38,092 nucleotides of DNA from Candidatus Magasanikbacteria bacterium CG10_big_fil_rev_8_21_14_0_10_36_32 (GTDB lineage Bacteria > Patescibacteriota > Patescibacteriia > Magasanikbacterales > GWA2-37-8). The notes under the pieces are model-generated. The model saw nothing but the letters and a program-made list of their open reading frames with translations. It was not told the DNA's origin and searched no databases. How positions within the stretch are numbered: position 1 is the first letter of the stretch; each line of letters starts with the position of its first letter. Positions 13,696 to 20,799 of this stretch are shown piece by piece. Location: the NCBI GenBank assembly GCA_002778465.1, contig PFBV01000006.1:1-38092 (forward strand), in the 5' to 3' direction. The position numbers were made by a program, and so were the translations under genes.

Positions 13696-14329
13696 ATATT
13701 TATTCTTAATTTTTATAATATTAATTTTTGCCGGCGCGGGATGTGACAGGATTAAGTGGAAACAAGCTCCGATTGAAGGGGTCAGTACCAGCACGCCACT
13801 GACTATTGATTTACTAAACCCCATCACTTCTGAATATGTCAATATTATAATGGATCAGATTTCCACGGAAACTAAATGGCCATTGTATCAAGGAAAAACA
13901 ACTGATGGTGGTTCTTATTGGACAATCAGTCCACTAATACTAGAAAATCCACAATTTTGGTTTGGAGAAAAACAGGGTAAGGAATCGCCACAGATAAAAG
14001 CTGAACAAATAACAGATCAAGCTAGATTTGATATGTACAGAGAAACTCACTCAAAACCATTAACCAAAAAAACGGTTGACAAAAAAAATACAAAAATAAC
14101 AGAAACGATTGAAATGAGTAAACTCAAAACAACAACCTTGCCTTTGGGCACCGTGTTGTGTCATGAATTCAATGAGAATTCACTATTTGATCCCAATTTA
14201 AAAATGGCTGTACTCTACACTTCAGACGGATGGCGATTTGGAGCTTTCACTACAGAAAATTGCAACGAAGCAGTAAAATATATTAAAATGATAACCGAAA
14301 AATTTATTACGATTAATAATAAAAAATAA
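13685..14329 (+). CDS. Probable lipoprotein of unknown function (214 aa)
   Basis: The start MNYKYLFLIFIILIFAGAGC is a signal peptide ending in a lipobox-like site (Ala-Gly-Cys; the -3 residue is Gly instead of Leu, so processing is uncertain). The mature part is polar with no motif I recognise; a central segment holds WTISPLILENPQFWFG and the C-terminal third HEFNENSLFDPN and DGWRFGAFTTENC. It overlaps the GIY-YIG gene by 11 bp and its stop is immediately followed by the ATG of the metallophosphoesterase, so the three are co-transcribed. Confidence 0.65.
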   Translation: MNYKYLFLIFIILIFAGAGCDRIKWKQAPIEGVSTSTPLTIDLLNPITSEYVNIIMDQISTETKWPLYQGKTTDGGSYWTISPLILENPQFWFGEKQGKESPQIKAEQITDQARFDMYRETHSKPLTKKTVDKKNTKITETIEMSKLKTTTLPLGTVLCHEFNENSLFDPNLKMAVLYTSDGWRFGAFTTENCNEAVKYIKMITEKFITINNKK

Positions 14330-15442
14330 ATGACAATCGCTTGGGTTAGTATTTTAATTTTTCTATCTTTGGCGATTATACTGAGCGCTAATTATTTTGT
14401 TTATTTTTCCATAATTCATTTTTTCTCAATTAATAAAAAAACGCACCGAATAATTTTATTGGCGTTGATTTTATTATCATTAAGTTTTATCGCGGCAATG
14501 GCAATGTCACGTTTAGACGGAAATCTTTTTTATCGAACATTTTACCTTCTCTCAGGCATTTGGCTTGGTATCCTATTTAATTTACTACTAGTATCAATAA
14601 TAATTTGGATCATTATTGGATTATTTAGATTAACTAAACAACATCTTAATAAAACAATGCTGGCCAGCATACTATTTTCATTAACCATAATTATATCTAT
14701 ATGCGGGGTTTGGAATGCTTTTCATTTAAAAATCACATATGTTACGGTAAAAATTCCAAATTTACCGCAATCGTGGACAAACAAACAAATCGTTCAAATA
14801 TCGGATACGCATTTCGGCATTGTTCACCGAATCGGTTTGATGAATAAAATAATTAAAGAGGTTAATAACATAAAACCAGCCGCCATGGTTATCACTGGAG
14901 ATTTATTAGACGGCTTAGACGGACAATTCTCTTTTTTAACTGACGCGTTAAACCGTTTACAAACAGAAAAAGGTGTTTATTTTGTCACTGGCAATCACGA
15001 AACATATGCTGGTGTTAAAGAAGTTTTTTCTAATTTGGCAAATACTCAAATCAATGTTTTAAAAAATGAAGTTGTGGATGTTGATGGTTTAAAATTTATT
15101 GGCATCAGTTATCCGGAAAAAGATGAAAAAAATACAGCGGTGGCAATAGCACAATCTTTACAAAAAGAATTTGCTGATAATCCCAACATTCTGCTCTACC
15201 ATTCACCAACTAATATTGATGAATTTAAAAATTTAGGTGTTAATTTACAATTATCCGGTCACACACATGAGGGTCAATTATTTCCTTTTAACTATATAGT
15301 CCGCTTAATCTACAAGAGAAGTGCTATCGGTTTGTGGCATTCGGATGATTATACTCTATATACCACCAGCGGCGCGGGCACTTGGGGTCCGGCCATGCGA
15401 ACCAATTCTCACTCTGAAATTGTAGTAATTACTCTACAATAA
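14330..15442 (+). CDS. Membrane metallophosphoesterase (YkuE/YaeI type)
   Basis: 370 residues. The first 130 residues hold about four membrane helices; the rest is a calcineurin-like phosphoesterase with all metal motifs: SDTHFG, GDLLDG, GNHE, a later His in YHSP and GHTHEGQ. YkuE-like members are proposed to act on phospholipids or lipid-linked nucleotides such as UDP-diacylglucosamine. The combination with an N-terminal membrane domain places the active site at the membrane, probably outside. It starts right at the stop of the lipoprotein gene and is closed by two terminators facing opposite ways. Confidence 0.88.
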   Translation: MTIAWVSILIFLSLAIILSANYFVYFSIIHFFSINKKTHRIILLALILLSLSFIAAMAMSRLDGNLFYRTFYLLSGIWLGILFNLLLVSIIIWIIIGLFRLTKQHLNKTMLASILFSLTIIISICGVWNAFHLKITYVTVKIPNLPQSWTNKQIVQISDTHFGIVHRIGLMNKIIKEVNNIKPAAMVITGDLLDGLDGQFSFLTDALNRLQTEKGVYFVTGNHETYAGVKEVFSNLANTQINVLKNEVVDVDGLKFIGISYPEKDEKNTAVAIAQSLQKEFADNPNILLYHSPTNIDEFKNLGVNLQLSGHTHEGQLFPFNYIVRLIYKRSAIGLWHSDDYTLYTTSGAGTWGPAMRTNSHSEIVVITLQ

Positions 15443-15467
15443 TTTTTTAAATAACAAAATTAATCAT

Positions 15468-15489
15468 CTTGCTATTCAGCAAGTTTTTT
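15468..15489 (+). terminator. Terminator of the metallophosphoesterase operon
   Basis: CTTGCT (15468-15473) pairs with AGCAAG (15478-15483), followed by six T. Confidence 0.75.
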
Positions 15490-15498
15490 ATTTAAAAA

Positions 15499-15517
15499 CC
15501 CCCGATAAAATCGGGGG
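15499..15517 (-). terminator. Terminator of the minus-strand gene ending at 15530
   Basis: CCCCCGAT (15499-15506) pairs with ATCGGGGG (15510-15517). On the minus strand the hairpin is followed by five T. Confidence 0.85.
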
Positions 15518-15529
15518 TGGACACAATCA

Positions 15530-15868
15530 TTAATCGCCTTTTAAAATCGACCGAGCTTTTTTCCGCCAGTCTTCTCCTGGTTTTACGTCATAAACATACA
15601 AATCCACTGAACGATCATGCGTATAAATTGCCCGTCCGGCAATTACCACCGGGATATAATGTTCGGATGAAGAAATGAAAAAATGAGGAGAAGGTAGCAT
15701 GGCCAAGTCACCAATATTTGGAATGGGTATGGCTTTAGGCCAACGTATTAACCAAGGTTCTCCCACAGCCACAGTAGCTCCGTTTGAACATCGTCTCCAT
15801 ACAATTGCTCGAACTTTAATAAACCTTCGTCCAAACAAATTTTTCAGCCAAGCCTTAATTCTTTTCAT
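15530..15868 (-). CDS. Small basic hypothetical protein (112 aa)
   Basis: 112 residues with a basic, amphipathic start (KRIKAWLKNLFGRR), then a beta-rich part with VRAIVWRRCSNGATVAVGEPWLIRWP cut by prolines, and a final acidic/basic end. No family recognised. Its ATG lies within the last 14 bases of the zinc-ribbon gene (15855-16094), in another frame, which implies translational coupling. The pair is followed by a terminator. A role in nucleotide or nucleic-acid binding could be imagined from the basic start but is not shown. Confidence 0.65.
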   Translation of the reverse strand: MKRIKAWLKNLFGRRFIKVRAIVWRRCSNGATVAVGEPWLIRWPKAIPIPNIGDLAMLPSPHFFISSSEHYIPVVIAGRAIYTHDRSVDLYVYDVKPGEDWRKKARSILKGD

Positions 15869-16094
15869 TGTGCAACCCTAACGCTTTTTCACTCTCGTAT
15901 TTGTTCTTCATATCAGACCATTTGCGAGCGGTCATTCTCCAGTGCAACAAACGACCACAATATTCACAGTTAATAAAAACTAACAACAAACTTCCTTCAA
16001 TCAAGGGTTCTCTACAAAAATCTACCGAAAAAAAACTACTCTTACGGCATCAGGGACACACGTGGTCCATTCCGAAACTTCTTTTCTGTTTCAT
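15855..16094 (-). pseudogene. Zinc-ribbon protein gene with one in-frame TGA (79 codons)
   Basis: A complete minus-strand frame with ATG at 16094 (GGAGGGA three bases upstream on the minus strand) and TAA at 15855-15857, broken only by TGA at codon 15 (16050-16052). The reading is MKQKRSFGMDHVCP, TGA, CRKSSFFSV, later Cys27, then NCEYCGRLLHW (Cys43, Cys46). The TGA falls between the proline and cysteine of a CPxC zinc knuckle. CGA (Arg) to TGA is one transition and CPRC would be a normal knuckle. Everything else (ribosome site, frame, stop overlap with the next gene) is intact, so the lesion is either very recent, a sequencing error, or the codon is read through. A SECIS-like hairpin after the TGA is not evident. 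Confidence 0.65.
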
Positions 16095-16213
16095 GGTCCC
16101 TCCTTGTTGGGTTATTTATGATTTTATATTTGGCGATTATTAAAGAACAATTCTAATTAATAAATTAGGTGATTTTTTAAGGTTAACAAAAAAAATTGTA
16201 CCTGTCAAACAAA

Positions 16214-17545
16214 TTATAACAACAAATTATTACTAGTTGGTTCGGTCACGCCTTTAAAAACAACATCCATTATATTTGAAACTCCAAATTGCCGCCCATC
16301 TAAAAACCCAGACATGGCCGCCTCAGCCAACCAACCACTGTTTATCCAATCACATAACCATTCACAAGCGGCTTTCGGATCATCCTGTCCGATTCCCGCA
16401 CCAATTGTTTTTAACCATAGTTTATTATAAATTTCTTGCGATCCTATCGGTGGAGCTGTAATAACTGGCAAACCTAGAGCGGCATAAAAAACAAGCTCAC
16501 TCGGCTTAGTCCATAACACATCGGTGGTACGCAACGCTTCACTAAAAGACTTGAAATAATCTTCTTTATGAATATCAAAAATAATTTTTAAATTTTTACC
16601 GAGTATTTTTTCCAAACCGGCTTTTTTAATTTGACGACGAAAATAAAGATAAACATCATTGCGACTACCTGCAACTAAATTAAAATTAATTTCTTCATTT
16701 ATTAATGATTTCTTTAAACTCCATAGAATATTTTTAGCAAGATCTTTTTGTGCTCCAGCACCGCCCACTGCGAAAGTAAGTGTTGGGGGATGATCATGTC
16801 TCTCATCAATCTTAATATTTTTTAAAAACTGTTTGACGGTTTCTGAATATTTTTTGCGATAATGTTTTTCCGGATCCAAATTAATAATTCTATCAGCTAG
16901 GTCAGCTTTTAATCGTTCCAACTTATTTCCACCAAGATTTTCTTCAGGCAATGGAAAACCGGTTAAAAAAATTCTATTAGAAAGTACACCGTATAATTTC
17001 AAGCGTTCCACTACACGACGACATGGCGCCAGATACTTAATTCTGCTTTTTGCTGGATTTAATGCTACCCAAGTACGACTAATATCAGCATCGCACAACA
17101 CGCAATAAATATCATTTTTAAAATCATGTTCTTCGGCAAAAAAAGCAACAGCGAAAAAAGTGGTAATTAAAGGAATATCCTTTTGATTTAGATAATCTAT
17201 TAAATCTTTACCCCAACCAGAATGAATCAGCGCATACATTTGTTTCAATTGAAAATTTGGCTTCGATAAATTTCTGCGCGGATAAAATTTGGGTATAGCC
17301 TGAAATTTATCATAGGTATTGAAAATAAACTGTCCTACCAACGGAATTCTAGTTAAGCGAGAAATAAATTCATATATTCTACGAGAACTTTTCCAAATGG
17401 TTAAATCATTTTTTGGAATACCCGGATAATTATTGGCATTGATGACATGTCCAGTTGGAGAAAGGTGTTTTAACGGATAGGCCGCCCGCTGATGTCCATA
17501 ACCCATATCAACAGAGACTACCCAAGCTTTTTTTTCCATATTCAA
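16214..17545 (-). CDS. GT-B glycosyltransferase, MurG/MGDG-synthase-like
   Basis: 443 residues. The N-terminal motif VSVDMGYGHQRAAYPL resembles the GGGHxxAA donor-acceptor loop of MGDG synthases and MurG-type (GT28) enzymes. The C-terminal half holds FAVGGAGAQKD, a second glycine loop, and WTKPSELVFYAALGLPVI followed by PIGSQE, the nucleotide-sugar binding region of this clan. The likely reaction is transfer of a sugar to a lipid or glycan at the membrane. Residues 36-130 and 150-200 carry large insertions compared with MurG. It is the downstream member of the surface cluster 16214-19671, 32 bp after the FkbM gene. Acceptor unknown. Confidence 0.75.
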   Translation of the reverse strand: MNMEKKAWVVSVDMGYGHQRAAYPLKHLSPTGHVINANNYPGIPKNDLTIWKSSRRIYEFISRLTRIPLVGQFIFNTYDKFQAIPKFYPRRNLSKPNFQLKQMYALIHSGWGKDLIDYLNQKDIPLITTFFAVAFFAEEHDFKNDIYCVLCDADISRTWVALNPAKSRIKYLAPCRRVVERLKLYGVLSNRIFLTGFPLPEENLGGNKLERLKADLADRIINLDPEKHYRKKYSETVKQFLKNIKIDERHDHPPTLTFAVGGAGAQKDLAKNILWSLKKSLINEEINFNLVAGSRNDVYLYFRRQIKKAGLEKILGKNLKIIFDIHKEDYFKSFSEALRTTDVLWTKPSELVFYAALGLPVITAPPIGSQEIYNKLWLKTIGAGIGQDDPKAACEWLCDWINSGWLAEAAMSGFLDGRQFGVSNIMDVVFKGVTEPTSNNLLL

Positions 17546-17577
17546 AACAGATAAATGAATTAATTAAATTTATTTGA

Positions 17578-18282
17578 TTAAATAATTTTGTTCTTACCTC
17601 GCTTCGCCGCATACATAAAGCCTAATTTTTTATCAAATCGCGAAGGAAAATTTTGAACACCATAACCACGTTGCCGCAAAATATTTTCAATCTTTTTACA
17701 ATCATCTTTTTTAATATTATGATATTCCATAATTATGGCTCCGACGCATTTAAAATCTTCGTCGCTCCAGTTTGGTAACAATTCATTTTCTTCGCCTTCA
17801 ATATCCATTTTAAGTAAAGAAATTTTCTTAATTTTGAATTTTATTAATAAATCGGATAAGCTGATTGTTTTTACTTTTTGTGAATTTTTTTGTATTTTTT
17901 CAGAATGTGACAAACAATGACGGTGATTATCAGTTGAAATAATCATGTTTCCCTCCCCGCTCGTTACACTCAAAGCCGCGAGAACTGTTTCAATATTACT
18001 AAAATTATTTTCCAAAATATTTTTTTTTAATAAATATTCATTTTCTTTCACCGGTTCCAACGCATAAATTGGCACTTTTTCATTCAACAAACGACAATAT
18101 AATGTAAACAAACCAATATGCGCCCCAACATCTACGATTGGATCTATGGCCTTAATTATAACATCTTCGGCTGACCGATATTCCCGCCATCTAAAAATTT
18201 CCGCCGCCACACTTTGATCCACATCATCACGCGTCAAAACTGATAATATTTTATTGTGTAATTTTAATTCCAGCCTATTCAT
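17578..18282 (-). CDS. FkbM-family methyltransferase
   Basis: 234 residues with an S-adenosylmethionine-dependent Rossmann core: DVGAHIGLFTL (motif I), YALEPVKENEYLLKKN (motif II), and the family signature LLKMDIEGEENELL with EYHN after it. FkbM proteins O-methylate sugars or polyketides, and in surface clusters usually methylate glycans. It lies 3 bp after the PAP2 phosphatase gene and upstream of a glycosyltransferase, which fits modification of a surface glycan or glycolipid. Confidence 0.9.
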   Translation of the reverse strand: MNRLELKLHNKILSVLTRDDVDQSVAAEIFRWREYRSAEDVIIKAIDPIVDVGAHIGLFTLYCRLLNEKVPIYALEPVKENEYLLKKNILENNFSNIETVLAALSVTSGEGNMIISTDNHRHCLSHSEKIQKNSQKVKTISLSDLLIKFKIKKISLLKMDIEGEENELLPNWSDEDFKCVGAIIMEYHNIKKDDCKKIENILRQRGYGVQNFPSRFDKKLGFMYAAKRGKNKII

Positions 18283-18285
18283 ATA

Positions 18286-18966
18286 TTAAATCAAATATTT
18301 TTCTGAACTGGGTGGAATTTTTTTTCTTTGTAACATTATAAATTTAACCACAATCATCCCGACTATCAACCACAGGATACCCAAAGCATACCCTGCTATT
18401 ACATCACTCAGATAATGCACTCCTAAATATAAACGGCTGAAACCAACGGCTAAAATTAAAATTATAGCTAATGAATAGAGTAATATTTTATGAACTATTT
18501 TTTTAAAACGTAGAGTTAATAAATAAGCTAAAAAACCATAAAGTGCTAAAGAAATTGCCGCATGTCCGCTAGGAAAAGATGCTGAGGTTTCCAAATAAAC
18601 GGCAATATCCGGTCTAGTTCGCATTAAAGAAATTTTACCCAAAAACACACACGCCTCCGTTCCGACCAAAACAATCCAAAATGGCACAATAAAATGAGAA
18701 CGTTTCCACAAACTCAAACACACAGTTAAAACTGCTGCCAACGCCACAACAAATTTAGCTGCACCCAAAAAAGTCGCTCCCATAAAAATTTTTATCAATT
18801 CTGAAGTCCTCCACAACGACATTGTTTCCATCACCCGTTCATCTAAATCTATTAAAAAAATAGGAGTTGAAACATACCCGCTTACCTTTAAAAATAATAA
18901 AATTAAATATAACAAAATCACCCCCAATAATAGCAGTAACGAAATCCTTAATTTAAAAAAATTCAT
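18286..18966 (-). CDS. PAP2-family membrane phosphatase
   Basis: 226 residues, about six membrane helices. The three phosphatase motifs are complete: KISLMRTRP (Lys111, Arg118, Pro119), PSGH at 132-135, and SRLYLGVHYLSD with Arg178, His184 and Asp188. Members remove phosphate from phosphatidate, undecaprenyl pyrophosphate or phosphatidylglycerophosphate at the outer membrane face. In this envelope cluster undecaprenyl pyrophosphate recycling is an attractive but unproven role. It begins 9 bp after the TPR gene. Confidence 0.9.
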   Translation of the reverse strand: MNFFKLRISLLLLLGVILLYLILLFLKVSGYVSTPIFLIDLDERVMETMSLWRTSELIKIFMGATFLGAAKFVVALAAVLTVCLSLWKRSHFIVPFWIVLVGTEACVFLGKISLMRTRPDIAVYLETSASFPSGHAAISLALYGFLAYLLTLRFKKIVHKILLYSLAIILILAVGFSRLYLGVHYLSDVIAGYALGILWLIVGMIVVKFIMLQRKKIPPSSEKYLI

Positions 18967-18975
18967 AATAAATTA

Positions 18976-19671
18976 TTATTCAATACCACATTCGCCGCGA
19001 AACAATGCCCACTCTTCACATTCCTTTCCATTTTCAAAAATACAAATACCGTACTCACCGCCGCTATTTTTTCGAATATCTAATCTGCCGCCTAAATTTA
19101 TACAGTTGGCTGATGCGGGATTTGCCATTTGCGCGCTGTTCTCATTAAATTTTTTATCTTGCAATTCACCGGCTTTTAATAAATCTGCCTCAGCCTCCAC
19201 TATTCTACCCAACACCCGATAAGCCTCAGCACGATTTATATACGCTTCCGCTAAAAATTCATCCAAAGCAATGGCCCTGGTTGTGTCCATAATCGCCAAT
19301 TCGTAATCGCCCTTATTTAAATAAAGTCGGGCGCGATTTACGTAAGCTTGAACAAATTGCGGATTAATTTCAATGGCTTTATTATAACAAACCATTGCTT
19401 TATTTAAATCAAAATCTTCTTGATTTTCCAATAAAAAAGCAGTGGCAAAATAACCAACATCTGAATTGGGCGCAATTTTAGAAATTGTTGTTCTGTATTT
19501 ATTCTTTAAATCAACATTATCCGTATTGATTGAAAGTTCAAACAACAATTTTGCCTGCTCATAATTTTTTAAACTTTTATCTGTTTGGTATTTACGGTAA
19601 ACAAACACGCTCAAACAAGATACGAAAACAAAAACTACGAGACTAATGAAAAATATTGATCTTTTTAGCAT
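18976..19671 (-). CDS. Membrane-anchored TPR protein with C-terminal DUF333 domain
   Basis: 231 residues: a membrane anchor at 5-25, at least three tetratricopeptide repeats (about 70-170, for example VQAYVNRARLYLNKGDYELAI and AEAYINRAEAYRVLGRI), then a DUF333 domain (about 182-231) with NPASANCINLGG, YGICIFENGKECEEWA and ECGIE; its four cysteines can form disulfides outside the cell. DUF333 is a small exported domain of unknown function. TPR repeats bind other proteins, so it may organise the surface-glycan enzymes encoded downstream. It is first gene of the minus-strand operon and is driven by a promoter that overlaps a divergent one. Confidence 0.85.
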   Translation of the reverse strand: MLKRSIFFISLVVFVFVSCLSVFVYRKYQTDKSLKNYEQAKLLFELSINTDNVDLKNKYRTTISKIAPNSDVGYFATAFLLENQEDFDLNKAMVCYNKAIEINPQFVQAYVNRARLYLNKGDYELAIMDTTRAIALDEFLAEAYINRAEAYRVLGRIVEAEADLLKAGELQDKKFNENSAQMANPASANCINLGGRLDIRKNSGGEYGICIFENGKECEEWALFRGECGIE

Positions 19672-19695
19672 ACAAAAAAATTAAAATCTACTAAT

Positions 19696-19747
19696 ATTAT
19701 AACATATTTAGCTAAATATTGACAAAATATTGCAACAATGGTACAAA
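19696..19747. promoter_or_regulatory. Divergent promoters sharing one -35 site
   Basis: Plus strand: TTGACA (19719-19724), 17 bp, TACAAA (19742-19747), for the small gene at 19809. Minus strand: TTGTCA (complement of 19720-19725), 18 bp, TATAAT (complement of 19696-19701), for the TPR operon. The two -35 boxes overlap by five bases, so only one polymerase should fit at a time. Confidence 0.6.
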
Positions 19748-19808
19748 TAAATTACGCTCTTTTAATTAACAATTAATTTTTTACACAACAAACTACCGGG
19801 GACTTAAA

Positions 19809-19985
19809 ATGATAATAATTTGCACAGTTTGCGGTAAAATAGTACGCTACATTAAACCCTTAAACAATCGTAGCATTGTCAATGGTAAGTGCGACAAATG
19901 TTATTGTGAGGATGAAGTGCTGGTAGAATATTTAAACAAACAAATTCGCGATTCTGGTAAAAATTTACCGGCGAATAAAAAATAG
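19809..19985 (+). CDS. Small zinc-ribbon-like protein (58 aa)
   Basis: A 58-residue ORF with GGGGA upstream. It has CTVC at residues 5-8 and CDKCYC at 28-33, enough to bind one zinc (CxxC and CxxC about 20 residues apart), followed by a charged helix. The stop is TAG, with a strong terminator directly after. Such stand-alone zinc ribbons often contact RNA polymerase, ribosomes or DNA; no specific function is visible. Confidence 0.65.
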   Translation: MIIICTVCGKIVRYIKPLNNRSIVNGKCDKCYCEDEVLVEYLNKQIRDSGKNLPANKK

Positions 19986-20003
19986 TTCTTTTTTACAAAA
20001 ATA

Positions 20004-20035
20004 CCCCCGATTTTACATCGGGGGGTTATTTTTTT
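20004..20035. terminator. Bidirectional terminator between the small zinc-ribbon gene and marR
   Basis: CCCCCGAT (20004-20011) pairs with ATCGGGGG (20017-20024), followed by a T-rich tract; both flanking genes converge on it. Confidence 0.85.
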
Positions 20036-20045
20036 AATTAAACTT

Positions 20046-20480
20046 CTAAACCATTAATGCTCGCCCACCAATTTCAACCACCAAGTCAGACAATTCACTT
20101 ATTTTGTCGAGCTGATTCGGCATTATTATTTCCTCGGATAACAACTCCATCCTTTCCAAAGCCTCAAATAATCTTTGTTTTCCGCCAGAAGCCAATAGTA
20201 CACAACGTACTCTAGCATCTTGTTCGTTCGGACCGCTCTTAATCAAATGCACTTTTTCCATCGGCAAAAGCAACCTTGTTACTCCGGAAGCGGTCATACC
20301 TATTTTGTCAGCAATATCCACTCTACGCATAGTCTGATTGTCAGCTTGACTTAAACTATGTAAAATTAAAAATTCATTAAAACCCAAACCGCCCAACCCC
20401 CTATCAAACCTACTATTTAAAATCGTTTGCGTTTTAGCTAAATTTATTAAAAATTTTACCAAAGGACTTGTTTTAGACAT
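20046..20480 (-). CDS. MarR-family transcriptional regulator
   Basis: 144 residues, normal for the family. The winged helix-turn-helix spans about residues 50-105: DNQTMRRVDIADKIGMTASGVTRLLLPMEKVHLI, followed by the wing with DARVRCVLL, where Asp-x-Arg is the conserved wing residue pair. Helices at both ends form the dimer interface. MarR proteins are ligand- or redox-responsive repressors. The gene stands alone, and a 9-bp inverted repeat overlaps its own -10 region, so autorepression is likely. No cysteine for thiol sensing stands out apart from the one in RVRCVLL. Target genes other than itself are unknown. Confidence 0.9.
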   Translation of the reverse strand: MSKTSPLVKFLINLAKTQTILNSRFDRGLGGLGFNEFLILHSLSQADNQTMRRVDIADKIGMTASGVTRLLLPMEKVHLIKSGPNEQDARVRCVLLASGGKQRLFEALERMELLSEEIIMPNQLDKISELSDLVVEIGGRALMV

Positions 20481-20484
20481 AATT

Positions 20485-20538
20485 TAATTGATTAATACTG
20501 AACAAATCAATTATATAACAACTAAATATCATTGTCAA
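20485..20538 (-). promoter_or_regulatory. marR promoter with overlapping inverted-repeat operator
   Basis: Minus strand: TTGACA (complement of 20533-20538), 17 bp, TATAAT (complement of 20510-20515). TAATTGATT (20485-20493) and AATCAATTA (20505-20513) form a perfect 9-bp inverted repeat with an 11-bp spacer. One arm overlaps the -10 box and the repeat covers the predicted start site. Confidence 0.75.
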
Positions 20539-20568
20539 TAACGCCTTCTAAAAAAACATTTTATTTTG

Positions 20569-20640
20569 CTCTGGGGGTAGGAATCGAACCTACACTAACC
20601 TCGTTAACAGCGAGGCGTTTTACCATTAAACTACCCCAGA
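20569..20640 (-). tRNA. tRNA-Asn (anticodon GTT)
   Basis: 72 nt including the discriminator. Acceptor TCTGGGG pairs with CCCCAGA, anticodon arm CCTCG-CTGTTAA-CGAGG, T-arm GTAGG-TTCGATT-CCTAC. The 3' CCA is not encoded. Confidence 0.95.
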
Positions 20641-20642
20641 AT

Positions 20643-20665
20643 TTAAAAACCCGCTTTTACGCGAG
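20643..20665 (-). terminator. Probable terminator downstream of typA
   Basis: Five-base arms CCCGC (20650-20654) and GCGAG (20661-20665) with one mismatch. On the minus strand the hairpin is followed by a short T-run just before tRNA-Asn. Confidence 0.5.
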
Positions 20666-20799
20666 TTCAATTTGTTTAATCTATAACAAACTCACCCGCT
20701 TAAAAGGGATTATTATTGTTATTATCATTGTAGCGGTTGATTACCTTCATAGATACACATCTTAACATATAACTTATCACGAGTCAAAATTTTTATTTT

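Noticed and set aside
16000-16052. Selenocysteine at the TGA of the zinc-ribbon gene
   Set aside because: No stable hairpin with a suitable loop is visible just after the TGA, and CPxC knuckles are not known Sec sites; kept only as a remote option.
15855-16094. UGA recoded as glycine or tryptophan genome-wide
   Set aside because: Long genes (typA, dnaG, rpoD) contain no in-frame TGA, and TGA serves as the stop of the translin gene in an ATGA overlap.
15868-16143. Plus-strand ORF of 91 residues
   Set aside because: It lies opposite the zinc-ribbon gene, which has a ribosome site and paired cysteine motifs; the plus frame has no such support.
20532-20765. Plus-strand ORF of 77 residues
   Set aside because: It runs through tRNA-Asn on the other strand and a promoter; no coding support.
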